From the NCBI GenBank assembly GCA_008933805.1, contig WBUH01000013.1, forward strand, positions 78,967-142,966: 64,000 bases of DNA, written 5' to 3'. Positions 26,553 to 35,329 of this stretch are shown one piece after another (positions within the stretch are counted from its first letter, which is position 1; each line of letters opens with the position of its first letter). A program made the position numbers and the translations under genes. The notes under the pieces were generated by a model. That model saw only the letters and a list, made by a program, of their open reading frames with translations, was not told the DNA's origin and made no database searches. Source of the DNA: Bacteroidota bacterium. Its GTDB lineage: Bacteria > Bacteroidota > Bacteroidia > UBA8524.

Positions 26553-27709
26553 TAGTACATCAATATTTTCTCGATAGACAACGGTGCTTTAGCCAATATG
26601 TCGGCTATTTGTGTACCGGCGGTACCATCACCGTAAATCTTATCAGGGCTGTAGTGCCCGTTAGCAATTTGCGCTTTTATAGCCTGCTTAATGGCTTCCT
26701 TATCGTAATCTACATCCATTACATTTTTACCGCGCTCACGACCTGCTTGACGGCCACCGATGTTCACAACAGGTATACCTAAGTATGCACATTCACGGAT
26801 ACCAACACTTGAGTTTCCTACCAAACATTGTGAGTTTTTAAGTAACAGAAGAAAATCGTTGGGCTCCATGTTTTTGAAGAAATGGAAGTTTGAAGCGTCG
26901 CGATGTTCGCGGAATACGCGGATACCTTTTGAAGTGCCGTCAGCACCGGCATCTACGTTTGGCCAAAACCACAACACGGGTATGTTTAGTTCGGCAACCG
27001 CATCCAATGTTTGTTCGATATGAGTGCGTGATTGACTATACTCGGTAGTTACCGGATGTTGCATAACAACAATATAGCCTTTGCTGATATCTACTTCCTG
27101 CCCTGCCCCTTTGTACTTATCAAACGGGTTAAAGGTTAATGCGGGATTTTGTAAAATTTCGTCGGCAAGGTCAATAGACGGGCAACCTGTTAAATGGACT
27201 TTCGTTTCATCTTCGCCCATTTTAACTACACGTTCTTTTGCCTTGGGTGATGCCACCAAATGCAAATCGGCAAGTTTGGTAATGGCATGACGAACTTTTT
27301 CATCAATATTACCGGTAACCTCACCGCCCTGAACATGCGCTAAAGGAATGTTCATGTACGATGCCGCAACGGCTGTAGCCATGGTTTCAAAACGGTCGGC
27401 AACAGTTACCACAATGTCGGGCGACAGGTTATCAAATACTGTTGAAAGCTCCAAAATACCAATGCCGGTTGTTTTGGCAGCTGCGGTAAGGTTTTCACCT
27501 TCCAACACGTTAAACACCTTGGCGGCAATTGTAAATCCATCCCTTTCAATAACATTTACGGCAGAGCCATACCTGTCTAGCAATGCTGAAGCCGCAATTA
27601 CTAATTGCAACTCCAAATCGGGGTGATCTTGTATGGCCTTTAATGCCGTTTTAATGCGGCTGTAGCTTGGCCTTGCTGTTACTACTACACAAACTTTGCG
27701 TTTGCCCAT
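26552..27709 (-). CDS. neuC: UDP-N-acetylglucosamine 2-epimerase (hydrolysing)
   Basis: 385 aa GT-B-like enzyme of NeuC/WecB family. Visible are RKVCVVVTARPSYSRIKTAL at the start, VTVADRFETMATAVAASYMN, HVQGGEVTGNIDEKVRHA and VGNSSVGIRECAYLGIPVVN near residues 290-310. NeuC converts UDP-GlcNAc to ManNAc and UDP, the entry to Neu5Ac; LegG is a near relative. No second 4,6-dehydratase or aminotransferase set for legionaminic acid is present, so Neu5Ac or a simple variant is favoured. Adjacent to neuB with one shared base. Confidence 0.9.
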   Translation of the reverse strand: MGKRKVCVVVTARPSYSRIKTALKAIQDHPDLELQLVIAASALLDRYGSAVNVIERDGFTIAAKVFNVLEGENLTAAAKTTGIGILELSTVFDNLSPDIVVTVADRFETMATAVAASYMNIPLAHVQGGEVTGNIDEKVRHAITKLADLHLVASPKAKERVVKMGEDETKVHLTGCPSIDLADEILQNPALTFNPFDKYKGAGQEVDISKGYIVVMQHPVTTEYSQSRTHIEQTLDAVAELNIPVLWFWPNVDAGADGTSKGIRVFREHRDASNFHFFKNMEPNDFLLLLKNSQCLVGNSSVGIRECAYLGIPVVNIGGRQAGRERGKNVMDVDYDKEAIKQAIKAQIANGHYSPDKIYGDGTAGTQIADILAKAPLSIEKILMY

Positions 27710-28710
27710 TAATTAATATCGTTTTCGGTTAAAAAATCCCACTTACTCAAATCACGGGCAAGGGTTTTGCCCAATACATTTTTGTACAATGTGGTGCTTA
27801 TACCATATCCCGCAGGTTTTTTACTTTCTAAATCATCGAAAGTAAGTATGTGCCCAGCCGGAAGGTTTTTGTTTACAGCCAGCGATTTGCCAAACATGGC
27901 CTTTAGCTGGGTATACTTTTCAGTATTGTTTTTATCAACAGGATTAGCCAACGAGGTGCTGATATAATTAACCCCTTCTGAAAGCTGTTTCACTTGCTCT
28001 ATAGTAAGTGATGATGAAGCGTCGGGGCCAAACATCTTTTTATCAAACACTACGTGAAACTCTAACAATTCTGCACCTAATGCTACTGCTCCCAAACTTG
28101 GATATATAGTTCCTGAATGGTCTGAAAGGCCCACTTTCAGTCCGTAACGCTCCTTCATTTGAGGGATTACGTTAAGTCCTGAGTTTTCAGCACTGGTGGG
28201 ATATTGGGTAGTACATTGAAACAGAATAATATCATTACCGAAGCCTTTTATAAAGTCTACGGATTTATCCAGCTCTTCAAAGCTGCTCATGCCTGATGAA
28301 AGCAGAATGGGTTTTCCGGTTTGAGCAATCTTTTCAAGCATTAAAAAGTTTGAAACTTCGCCTGAGCCAATCTTGTAGTTTTTAACCCCTATTTTCTCTA
28401 GCAAATCAACAGCTGCTTGTGAAAATGGTGAAGCGCCAAACTCCATTCCCTTGTCTTCGCAGTGTTGCTTCAAGCCTGCCCATTGGTCGGCAGTAAACTC
28501 CATACGTTGCCAGTAATCGTAACGTGTATCGTCTTCATAACTGAACTTAACACGGAAAGGTTCATACTGACTGCTTTCAGCTTCAGCAATGTGAACTTGA
28601 AATTTAACCGTATGAACACCGGTACCTGCTAAAGCATCAATGTATGAGTGCGCTAAACCCAAGCTACCTTCATGCGCCTGCCCTATTTCGGCTATCAGTT
28701 CTACTTTCAA
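27709..28710 (-). CDS. neuB: N-acetylneuraminate-type synthase
   Basis: About 333 aa from a TTG at 28710, which shares TTGA with the upstream epimerase stop. A longer frame from TTG 28749 would add an unconserved lysine-rich stretch. The TIM barrel has VELIAEIGQAHEGSLGLAHS, KIGSGEVSNFLMLEKIA, FQCTTQYPTSAENSGLN and GLSDHSGTIYPSLGAVALGA. A C-terminal SAF domain begins near FGKSLAVNKNLPAGHILTF. NeuB condenses ManNAc with PEP. EIGQAHEG here versus SGNHNQ in the pseI protein shows the two synthases are different subfamilies. Confidence 0.9.
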   Translation of the reverse strand: MKVELIAEIGQAHEGSLGLAHSYIDALAGTGVHTVKFQVHIAEAESSQYEPFRVKFSYEDDTRYDYWQRMEFTADQWAGLKQHCEDKGMEFGASPFSQAAVDLLEKIGVKNYKIGSGEVSNFLMLEKIAQTGKPILLSSGMSSFEELDKSVDFIKGFGNDIILFQCTTQYPTSAENSGLNVIPQMKERYGLKVGLSDHSGTIYPSLGAVALGAELLEFHVVFDKKMFGPDASSSLTIEQVKQLSEGVNYISTSLANPVDKNNTEKYTQLKAMFGKSLAVNKNLPAGHILTFDDLESKKPAGYGISTTLYKNVLGKTLARDLSKWDFLTENDIN

Positions 28711-29768
28711 TGGTTTACGCTTTTTATTTGGTAATACTCCAAATACCAATCAACAAAGGCTTTCATTCCTTCTTTAACGGTTGTTTGGGGTTTAAAACCG
28801 GTATAGTCTATAAGGCTTTGCACATCGGCATAGGTAATGTGCACATCACCCGGTTGCAAAGGCTTCATTACCTTTTCAGCTGTTTTGCCCAAGGTTTCCT
28901 CAATGGCAGTAATAAAGTCCATTAAGTTAACCGGGCTATTGTTACCAATATTAAACAACTGGTAGGGTGCAGAACTATCATTGGGTGATAGATTACCCTC
29001 TTCGGTTTGTACATGCGCTACGGGAGGTTTATCCAACAAGCGACTGATGCTCTCCGTAATATCGTCTACATATGTAAAGTCACGCTTCATATCGCCGTTG
29101 TTAAACACGTCGATAGGCTCTCCTTTTAGTATCTTATTGGTAAAGATAAAATAGGCCATATCGGGCCTTCCCCAAGGACCATAAACTGTAAAGAAGCGCA
29201 AACCCGTAACAGGCAAATTGAATAAATGGGCATACGTATGCGCCATCAGTTCGTTGCTCTTTTTAGTAGCAGCGTATAGAGATATGGGGTGATCTACGTT
29301 TTGAGTGGTGCTGAACGGTATTTGTTTATTCAGCCCGTAAACTGATGAACTTGAGGCAAACACCAAATGTTTGATGTTATTATGCCTGCAAGCCTCTAAT
29401 ATGTTTAAAAAACCTTGTATGTTGCTATCAACGTAGGCTTGAGGTTGTGTAATAGAATAACGAACACCTGCTTGTGCTGCAAGGTTCACTACAACTTCAA
29501 ATTGTTGCTCCGAGAATAATTGCTCAAGCAAGGGCTTATCTTCCAGCTTTAACTGGATAAAGCTACCACAAGTTTGACTATATAACGGCTGGCCATACTG
29601 AATGTCGGAAACATCAAAACCTTGATCTTTTAGACGGCCCATTTTTAATTGTGGGTCGTAATAGTCGTTTAATGAATCCAATCCCCACACCTCGTGTCCT
29701 TGTGCAGATAGCTTCTTCACCAAATGATGCCCTACAAATCCCGCTGAACCGGTAACTAATACTTTCAT
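28707..29768 (-). CDS. NAD-dependent sugar epimerase, UDP-glucuronate 4-epimerase-like
   Basis: 353 aa extended SDR. GSAGFVGHHLVKKLSAQGHE binds NAD, GLDSLNDYYDPQLKMGRL is typical of UDP-glucuronate 4-epimerases (CapI/LspL), YAATKKSNELMAHTYAHLF is the catalytic YxxxK, and TVYGPWGRPDMAYFIF follows. The end QPGDVHITYADVQSLIDYTG fits the same group. With the dehydrogenase just upstream (17-bp gap) it would interconvert Glc- and Gal-type uronic acids. It is translationally linked to neuB by the shared TTGA. Confidence 0.85.
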   Translation of the reverse strand: MKVLVTGSAGFVGHHLVKKLSAQGHEVWGLDSLNDYYDPQLKMGRLKDQGFDVSDIQYGQPLYSQTCGSFIQLKLEDKPLLEQLFSEQQFEVVVNLAAQAGVRYSITQPQAYVDSNIQGFLNILEACRHNNIKHLVFASSSSVYGLNKQIPFSTTQNVDHPISLYAATKKSNELMAHTYAHLFNLPVTGLRFFTVYGPWGRPDMAYFIFTNKILKGEPIDVFNNGDMKRDFTYVDDITESISRLLDKPPVAHVQTEEGNLSPNDSSAPYQLFNIGNNSPVNLMDFITAIEETLGKTAEKVMKPLQPGDVHITYADVQSLIDYTGFKPQTTVKEGMKAFVDWYLEYYQIKSVNH

Positions 29769-29785
29769 TTTATTAAATCGCGGGA

Positions 29786-31084
29786 TTACAGCCTGCCGTC
29801 AACCAAGTTACGGTCCAACACTCCTTTAATATCAAATATTACGCTTTCGCTTTTACGCAAAGCATCTAAATTAAGGTTTGCAAATTCTTTGTGAGCAACT
29901 GCCAATACTACTGCATCGTAAGTATGTCCGTTGGTATTTAACTCCTTCATTGTTTCTACACCATACTCGTGCATCACTTCAGCAGGTTCTGCCCACGGGT
30001 CGTAAATACTTACGTCGGTAGAGAAGTCTTTTAATTCTTTTACCAAGTCAACTACACGGGTATTGCGCACATCGGGGCAGTTTTCTTTAAAGGTGATGCC
30101 CAAAATCAAAATTTTAGCTCCTTTAACCCTGATGTCTTTTTTCACCATCAGTTTCACTACCTCATTAGCCACATAAGCTCCCATGCCATCGTTTAGCCTG
30201 CGTCCGGCTAAAATAATTTCAGGGTGATAACCTACGGTTTGCGCTTTTTGAGCCAAGTAATACGGGTCTACACCTATACAGTGGCCGCCTACCAATCCGG
30301 GTTTAAACTTCAAAAAGTTCCATTTGGTACCTGCGGCCTCCAATACATCATTGGTATCAATGCCCAGCAGGTTAAATATTTTTGAGAGTTCGTTTACAAA
30401 AGCAATGTTTATATCACGTTGTGAGTTCTCAATTACTTTGGCCGCTTCGGCAACTTTTATGGTGGGTGCCATGTGGGTACCCGCCTTAAGTATGGCGTTA
30501 TACAGTGTATCCACTGTTTTAGCTACCTCAGGAGTTGAACCCGAAGTAATCTTAAGTATCTTAGTTAGCGGGCGCTCTTTGTCACCGGGGTTGATACGCT
30601 CGGGTGAATATCCTGCAAAGAAATCAACATTAAACTTCAAGCCGGAAACACGCTCCAACACAGGAACACATTCTTCTTCCGTAACACCGGGATATACTGT
30701 TGATTCGTATATCACAATATCCCCTTTGCTCAATACCTTACCAACTGTCTCGCTCGCTTTGTATAGCGGGGTCAAATCAGGATGGTTGTAAGCATCAACG
30801 GGTGTTGGTACGGTAACAATATAAATATTGCTATCCTTAAGTTCGTTAATATCAGAACTGAATACTATGCCTGCACCTGCAACACATTCGGCATCTGTGC
30901 CGTTAATAACTGCTTTTAGATAATCATCTTCCACCTCAAGGGTATGGTCGTGACCTTCTTGCAGTTTGTTGATACGGTGTTGGTTGATATCAAATCCAAC
31001 AGTGGGGTATTTTTTAGCAAATTCAACTGCTAAGGGAAGCCCTACATAGCCCAGTCCTATTACTGATATTTTATGATTGCTCAT
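29786..31084 (-). CDS. UDP-sugar 6-dehydrogenase (WbpO/TviB-like)
   Basis: 432 aa. NAD loop [19 protein letters not shown] near residue 5, catalytic Cys in [20 protein letters not shown] near residue 268, and C-terminal [20 protein letters not shown]. The [15 protein letters not shown] segment is as in UDP-GlcNAc/GalNAc dehydrogenases of the Vi/WbpO group. It oxidises C6 of a UDP-HexNAc to the uronic acid with two NAD+. The uronic carboxylate is a plausible target for the AsnB-like amidotransferase further down. It lies 5 bp after the regulator gene. Confidence 0.88.
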   Translation of the reverse strand: MSNHKISVIGLGYVGLPLAVEFAKKYPTVGFDINQHRINKLQEGHDHTLEVEDDYLKAVINGTDAECVAGAGIVFSSDINELKDSNIYIVTVPTPVDAYNHPDLTPLYKASETVGKVLSKGDIVIYESTVYPGVTEEECVPVLERVSGLKFNVDFFAGYSPERINPGDKERPLTKILKITSGSTPEVAKTVDTLYNAILKAGTHMAPTIKVAEAAKVIENSQRDINIAFVNELSKIFNLLGIDTNDVLEAAGTKWNFLKFKPGLVGGHCIGVDPYYLAQKAQTVGYHPEIILAGRRLNDGMGAYVANEVVKLMVKKDIRVKGAKILILGITFKENCPDVRNTRVVDLVKELKDFSTDVSIYDPWAEPAEVMHEYGVETMKELNTNGHTYDAVVLAVAHKEFANLNLDALRKSESVIFDIKGVLDRNLVDGRL

Positions 31085-31089
31085 AAAAG

Positions 31090-31683
31090 TTATTGGTTCC
31101 AGATTAATAAATTATTTTCAGGTAACACCCTGTCTTTTTGTTCGTTAAACTGCTCGGGTGTAAAAGTAGCGTATCGCAGTTTTTTATCGATTATTGCTTC
31201 AGCCTTTTCCGTCAAACGGGCAAGGTATTCTTTGTTTATGTTTCCTACTATTATTAAGTCGATAATTGGTGAATCAACCCCTCTGCCTAAATCACCTACC
31301 AAATAAACTCTCTCCAAATCACCCAGCTTGCCAAGCACTTGCTCCACAATTCTATCAAGCCCTGTGTATTTAAACAATATACTGTTGATGTCTTTAAACA
31401 ACGGATGCCTTGTATTGGCACTAAACAGTTTTTTGTTGCCTTGTACAGCACTATTAAGCAACCCTGCATCTTCAAGCCTGTTAAGCTCCAGGCGTATTGC
31501 GTTACTGCTTTCTCCGAACTCAGCCTCCAAACCCCTCAAATGGGCTTTGTTAGTTGCGTTCAAAAAAAACTTCAACAATAACTTGACGCGTGTTTTTGAT
31601 GATATTAAAGTGTCGAGCACGTTGTTTAAACCTTTGTTAATTAGCGAGTGATAGATACAGCTTCGCCACGTCAGTCCCAGCAT
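31090..31683 (-). CDS. Winged-helix regulator with nucleotidyltransferase-like C-terminus
   Basis: 197 aa from ATG 31683. A GTG at 31620 would start the conserved part ([19 protein letters not shown]). Residues ~25-100 are an ArsR-like winged helix: [20 protein letters not shown] and [20 protein letters not shown]. The C-terminal half ([20 protein letters not shown]) resembles an MNT/polbeta nucleotidyltransferase fold, but the GSxxxGxxxxxSDxD active site is degraded. I recall similar proteins at the head of exopolysaccharide operons in Bacteroidota. It is first in the operon after its own promoter and may set expression of the sugar genes; mechanism unknown. Confidence 0.78.
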   Translation of the reverse strand: MLGLTWRSCIYHSLINKGLNNVLDTLISSKTRVKLLLKFFLNATNKAHLRGLEAEFGESSNAIRLELNRLEDAGLLNSAVQGNKKLFSANTRHPLFKDINSILFKYTGLDRIVEQVLGKLGDLERVYLVGDLGRGVDSPIIDLIIVGNINKEYLARLTEKAEAIIDKKLRYATFTPEQFNEQKDRVLPENNLLIWNQ

Positions 31684-31711
31684 GGACTAAAGAATGAGTA
31701 GAAAAAGTACT

Positions 31712-31741
31712 CAAATTTAAGAAAATTTTGTAAACAGCAAA
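31712..31741 (-). promoter_or_regulatory. Bacteroidota-type promoter of the nonulosonate operon
   Basis: Reading the minus strand, TTTG (31741-31738), an 18-bp spacer and TAAATTTG (31719-31712) match the Bacteroidota -33 TTTG / -7 TAnnTTTG consensus. It lies between the Wzc terminator and the regulator gene. Predicted transcription start is about 20 bp before ATG 31683. This makes the 31-kb sugar operon independent of the export-gene transcript. Confidence 0.65.
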
Positions 31742-31782
31742 TATCTTTCGAGTAGTTTTTGCGATTACAAAACGTCTGAAAT

Positions 31783-31811
31783 AAAAAAATACCCCTGTGA
31801 AGGGGTATTTT
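31783..31811 (-). terminator. Rho-independent terminator after wzc-like gene
   Basis: The minus strand reads AAAATACCCCT-TCAC-AGGGGTATTTT followed by further T residues, an 11-bp stem with a 4-nt loop. It begins 8 bp past the Wzc-like stop and would end the export-gene transcript. Confidence 0.88.
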
Positions 31812-31818
31812 CTATAAA

Positions 31819-34305
31819 TTATTTTCGGCCAAACAATCGTTGTATAAAGGATTTCCGCTTAGCTGGCTCATCATCATAATAGCCGTAACCATAACCGTAG
31901 CCATAACCGTAGCCGTAGCCATAGCCATAGCCATAACCGTAACCGTAGCCATAGCCGTAGCCGTAGCCACCTCCGGCTTTAACGTCGTTAATCAATATAC
32001 TAAGGTTCTTGATTTGGTTTTGCTTATACAAGCCGTCCACAAAAGTTACCATTTCTTTGATGGTATAGTTTTGACGGACCACATACAAGTTCAAGTCTGA
32101 GAAACGCATTAATTCAAATGCATCTGAAACTATACCGAATGGAGGGGTATCCATCACCACACATTCGTATTCTTTTTGCAGTTCTAACACAAGATCCCTG
32201 AATTTCTCACTCAACAACAACTCCGAAGGGTTTGGAGGTGTAGGACCCGCTGCAATAAAATCAAGGTTTTCGTATTTAGTATGCTGTATGATTTGCTCTT
32301 TGGTAGAACGACCGATAACATAGGTTGACACACCATGTTCGTTAGTAAGTCCAAAATCATTATAGATTTTGGGTTTACGAAGGTCAAGACCCATTAGCAC
32401 AGTTTTTTTACGGCCGATAGCAAATATACTAGCGATGTTAGTTGAACAGAAGGTTTTACCCTCACCACTTATACTTGAGGTAACAAGTATAGTATATCGC
32501 TCTTTCTCACCTGCCATAAATTGCAGGTTACTCCTTATCGCCCTGAAACGCTCACTAATAGATGATTTTGGACTATCATAAACAACCAGGTTAGTTTCTT
32601 TATCACTGTGCCCAATACCACCAATCATCGGTATTGATGAAAGTTGCTTCAAATCATTTGTGCTACGTATCTTATCATTAAAGTACTCTAATATTAATAC
32701 TATGATGATAGGGATTAACGCCGCAACTATACCGCCAATAACATAATTGGTGCTGTTCTGAGGGCTTATTTTAGCCTTAACACTAGCCCTGTCAATAATT
32801 TTGTTATCAGCACGTGAAGATGCCTTCAAAATACCTAGTTCAGCACGACGTTGTAACAAGAAGTTGTAGATATTTTCGTTTACTTTAAACTTACGCTCGA
32901 TTTTAAAGTACTCGCGCTCTTTACCCGGTAATAAATCAATTTCACTCTGTAGAGAACTTAATCTTCTGGCTATATCCTCAGATGTAATCTGAGTAGTCTT
33001 AAGTAAGTTTCTGGCTGATTCTGACAGAACTGCACCAAACTGCTCCAACTCCCTAAGTCTTTCTTTAAAAATTGGGCTTTCCTTGCTACTACCTTTGCTA
33101 GTCTCTCTTTTAAAGTCTGTTTGAAGTTTAGCTAAATCCGCAACTCTACCTTGTAAAAAATTATCATTAATACCCATCAGTGATGGCGCTATTAAATCTT
33201 TTGTAAAGTCGTTTTGACTCAAGTAATCAATTAAGTACTTTAAATAACTTTGCTGAAGCTGAACGTTTGACTTATCGCTTAATATTTGATCTAGCCTGTT
33301 CAACAACATACTACCTTGGGCAGAAAGGTCTATTGCATTACGATTAACCCTAAAGTCCTCCAAATTATCTTCAACCAATTGTAACGAGTCGCTAATAGTA
33401 CCTAACTGAGTTTCGATAAACTGGATAGCGTTGTATATAATCTTGTTTTTCTCATCCAAGCCGGCACTCATAAATACATCCTGAAGACGATTTATGTATG
33501 CTTTCATTTTTTCACGGCTATTTCCTTTCATAGAAATGCTAACACCCGCAGACCCTTTTGCAAGGGGTTCAAACTTAAGAGCAAGCTGGATTTGTTTAAT
33601 TACATCTTCATTCTTCCGAAGTATTACACGCAATTTATTACCCTTAGCAAAAGGCAATCCTGAACGTTTAACCCTATACTTTGCACAAGGGGTTTCTATC
33701 CATGTATCGTATTTATGATTACCCGATGGGGCAACGCAACCTTTCACTAATACAGGCTGTTGAGTATTGATGTTGAAACTGATACCCATGTTTTCATAGG
33801 TTATCGAAAAGCTATTATCATCAACGCTCTGGATAAGAAAGGCTGCACTTACCAATTGTGCATGACCGGTATCAAATTCAATATTTATGGGACATTCCGC
33901 CCCGTAAACCTCATTTGCTACAGCACGTCCAACACTAAAATAACTGGTATTAAAATCTGTACCTTCTAATGCTTGCTCGTTCAATGCATACGATTTCAGC
34001 ATCAATATCGAGTTCTCAAAAATCAGCCTTGAATCAGAAAAAAGTAACGCTTGAATACCAACACCTAACCCGTTTTGGTTTTTATCTTCCTGCAAAAGCA
34101 TGGTTCCTTGTACCGAGTACACAGGTTTGGTGTAACGATTGATAAGGAATGCGGCAAAAAGTCCTACTAGTGCGCTAAGAACAATGAAAGGTAACACCGG
34201 CAAAACATACGTGTACAAGAATTTTTTTACATCAAATCCTTGGTTTGCAACAATGTCGGTGGGTCTTAATATATTGTTATCCGTATTGGGTGAAGGGATA
34301 TTCAT
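31819..34305 (-). CDS. wzc: Wzc-like polysaccharide co-polymerase and BY-type tyrosine kinase
   Basis: 828 aa. Wzz-type periplasmic domain lies between TM1 (~29-58, VLPVLPFIVLSALVGLFAAF) and TM2 (~520-545, VIGGIVAALIPIIIVLILEY), with a long coiled coil before TM2. The cytoplasmic kinase domain has Walker A SSISGEGKTFCSTNIA, Walker A' VLMGLDLRKPK and Walker B CVVMDTPPFG. The C-terminal Tyr cluster is an extreme (YG)14-YY tract before DDEPAKRKSFIQRLFGRK. Such kinases cycle phosphorylation of this tail to control chain length and export with Wza. It is 24 bp downstream of the Wza-like gene. Confidence 0.93.
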   Translation of the reverse strand: MNIPSPNTDNNILRPTDIVANQGFDVKKFLYTYVLPVLPFIVLSALVGLFAAFLINRYTKPVYSVQGTMLLQEDKNQNGLGVGIQALLFSDSRLIFENSILMLKSYALNEQALEGTDFNTSYFSVGRAVANEVYGAECPINIEFDTGHAQLVSAAFLIQSVDDNSFSITYENMGISFNINTQQPVLVKGCVAPSGNHKYDTWIETPCAKYRVKRSGLPFAKGNKLRVILRKNEDVIKQIQLALKFEPLAKGSAGVSISMKGNSREKMKAYINRLQDVFMSAGLDEKNKIIYNAIQFIETQLGTISDSLQLVEDNLEDFRVNRNAIDLSAQGSMLLNRLDQILSDKSNVQLQQSYLKYLIDYLSQNDFTKDLIAPSLMGINDNFLQGRVADLAKLQTDFKRETSKGSSKESPIFKERLRELEQFGAVLSESARNLLKTTQITSEDIARRLSSLQSEIDLLPGKEREYFKIERKFKVNENIYNFLLQRRAELGILKASSRADNKIIDRASVKAKISPQNSTNYVIGGIVAALIPIIIVLILEYFNDKIRSTNDLKQLSSIPMIGGIGHSDKETNLVVYDSPKSSISERFRAIRSNLQFMAGEKERYTILVTSSISGEGKTFCSTNIASIFAIGRKKTVLMGLDLRKPKIYNDFGLTNEHGVSTYVIGRSTKEQIIQHTKYENLDFIAAGPTPPNPSELLLSEKFRDLVLELQKEYECVVMDTPPFGIVSDAFELMRFSDLNLYVVRQNYTIKEMVTFVDGLYKQNQIKNLSILINDVKAGGGYGYGYGYGYGYGYGYGYGYGYGYGYGYGYYDDEPAKRKSFIQRLFGRK
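31876..31965 (-). repeat. Imperfect hexanucleotide repeat coding (YG)14-YY
   Basis: Fourteen consecutive Tyr-Gly dipeptides followed by Tyr-Tyr, 16 tyrosines in total, coded by alternating GGY and TAY codons. Third positions vary (GGC/GGT, TAC/TAT), so the tract is not a perfect DNA repeat, but six-base slippage in frame is possible. It forms the phosphorylatable tail of the Wzc-like kinase. Confidence 0.95.
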
Positions 34306-34329
34306 TTACTATTGGGGCTGTTTTTCTGG

Positions 34330-35148
34330 TTAGCGATTAAAGTAATTTATTAGCAGTAGAGCTGTTGAAATAACTGAAAGTGCTGTAGTAAGGGTTTGCA
34401 AACCGTTTACACCAACACCATAAGCCCTGCGTTTAAGCGGCTCCACATACAACAAATCATTTGGCTGCAAGAAATAATAGGGTGAGTTGATTATATTCTT
34501 ATCTAGAACATTTATGTAATGTATACGAACCCCATCAGTATATTGACGTACTAATGTAACTCTATCTCTACGGGCAATCTCTCTCAAATCTCCTCCGGTT
34601 GCAATGGCTTCAAAAATTGTTACTTGATTCTGAAGTACCACATACTTACCTGCTCTGTTAAACTCACCCAAAAGCGTAAAACGCATCCCACCCAAACGAA
34701 CAATAGCCATCGCGTCCACCTGAAATACCTGAAGCTCTTTTCCAATTTTATCTGATACTTCTTGAATGGTAAGTCCGGCAATCTCTATTTTACCTAAAAA
34801 GGGGAAATTAATAAACCCTGAATCACTGATGGTATAGCCCACTGTGTAAAACAAATCACCTCCACCGCCACCTGCCACGTTACCTAAGTTTCCACCAGCG
34901 GCTAAGCTGCTATTGCCAAACAATGCAGCAAACTCAGTATTACGGGTTTTAATCTCGATATTTATAATATCGTTTACCTGTAGCTTATATTCGCTGCGGT
35001 TGTATTTAATTGTATCGGTATAGTTTGTTTTACTATCAAGCTCTTGCAAGTATTGTATTCTCTTATTGGTAATACAAGACCCGAAAAAAAGACAAGAGAA
35101 TAGAAGTATAACAAAGGGTAAAATCTTGCTGCTGCGGCTGTTAATCAT
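34330..35148 (-). CDS. wza: Wza-like polysaccharide export lipoprotein
   Basis: 272 aa. Lipoprotein signal ILPFVILLFSCLFFGSC with lipobox FGSC near residue 25. A Poly_export domain follows (YKLQVNDIINIEIKTRNTEF), then an SLBB-type segment (FTLLGEFNRAGKYVVLQNQV and IFEAIATGGDLREIARRDRV). A C-terminal hydrophobic helix (LTTALSVISTALLLINYF) would cross the outer membrane, as in Wza. It is first in the export operon. A TATATTTG -7-like box is seen on the minus strand at 35287-35294, without a clear -33 TTTG. Confidence 0.9.
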   Translation of the reverse strand: MINSRSSKILPFVILLFSCLFFGSCITNKRIQYLQELDSKTNYTDTIKYNRSEYKLQVNDIINIEIKTRNTEFAALFGNSSLAAGGNLGNVAGGGGGDLFYTVGYTISDSGFINFPFLGKIEIAGLTIQEVSDKIGKELQVFQVDAMAIVRLGGMRFTLLGEFNRAGKYVVLQNQVTIFEAIATGGDLREIARRDRVTLVRQYTDGVRIHYINVLDKNIINSPYYFLQPNDLLYVEPLKRRAYGVGVNGLQTLTTALSVISTALLLINYFNR

Positions 35149-35329
35149 AAATTATAGCTGATTACTTTTTTGTTAAAGCTGGTATAGTAGGTTAAATACT
35201 TTTAATTAATTTTCTAAGGGTAGCAGCACATTTTTTCAAACACCATATCTAGCACTATTTAAAAAAAGTGATTTTTTAAATTTTGGCAAATATAGCCGTT
35301 TTGTAATAATACGGTACGTAAACTAAAGG

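Noticed and set aside
31090..31683. MNT-type antitoxin of a HEPN-MNT pair
   Set aside because: The nucleotidyltransferase motif is degraded, no HEPN gene is adjacent, and the operon position fits a sugar-locus regulator better.
31840..32100. Plus-strand frame with a VAIAIAITVTVAIAVAVA stretch, resembling a membrane helix
   Set aside because: It is the antisense reading of the Tyr-Gly repeat of the Wzc-like gene.
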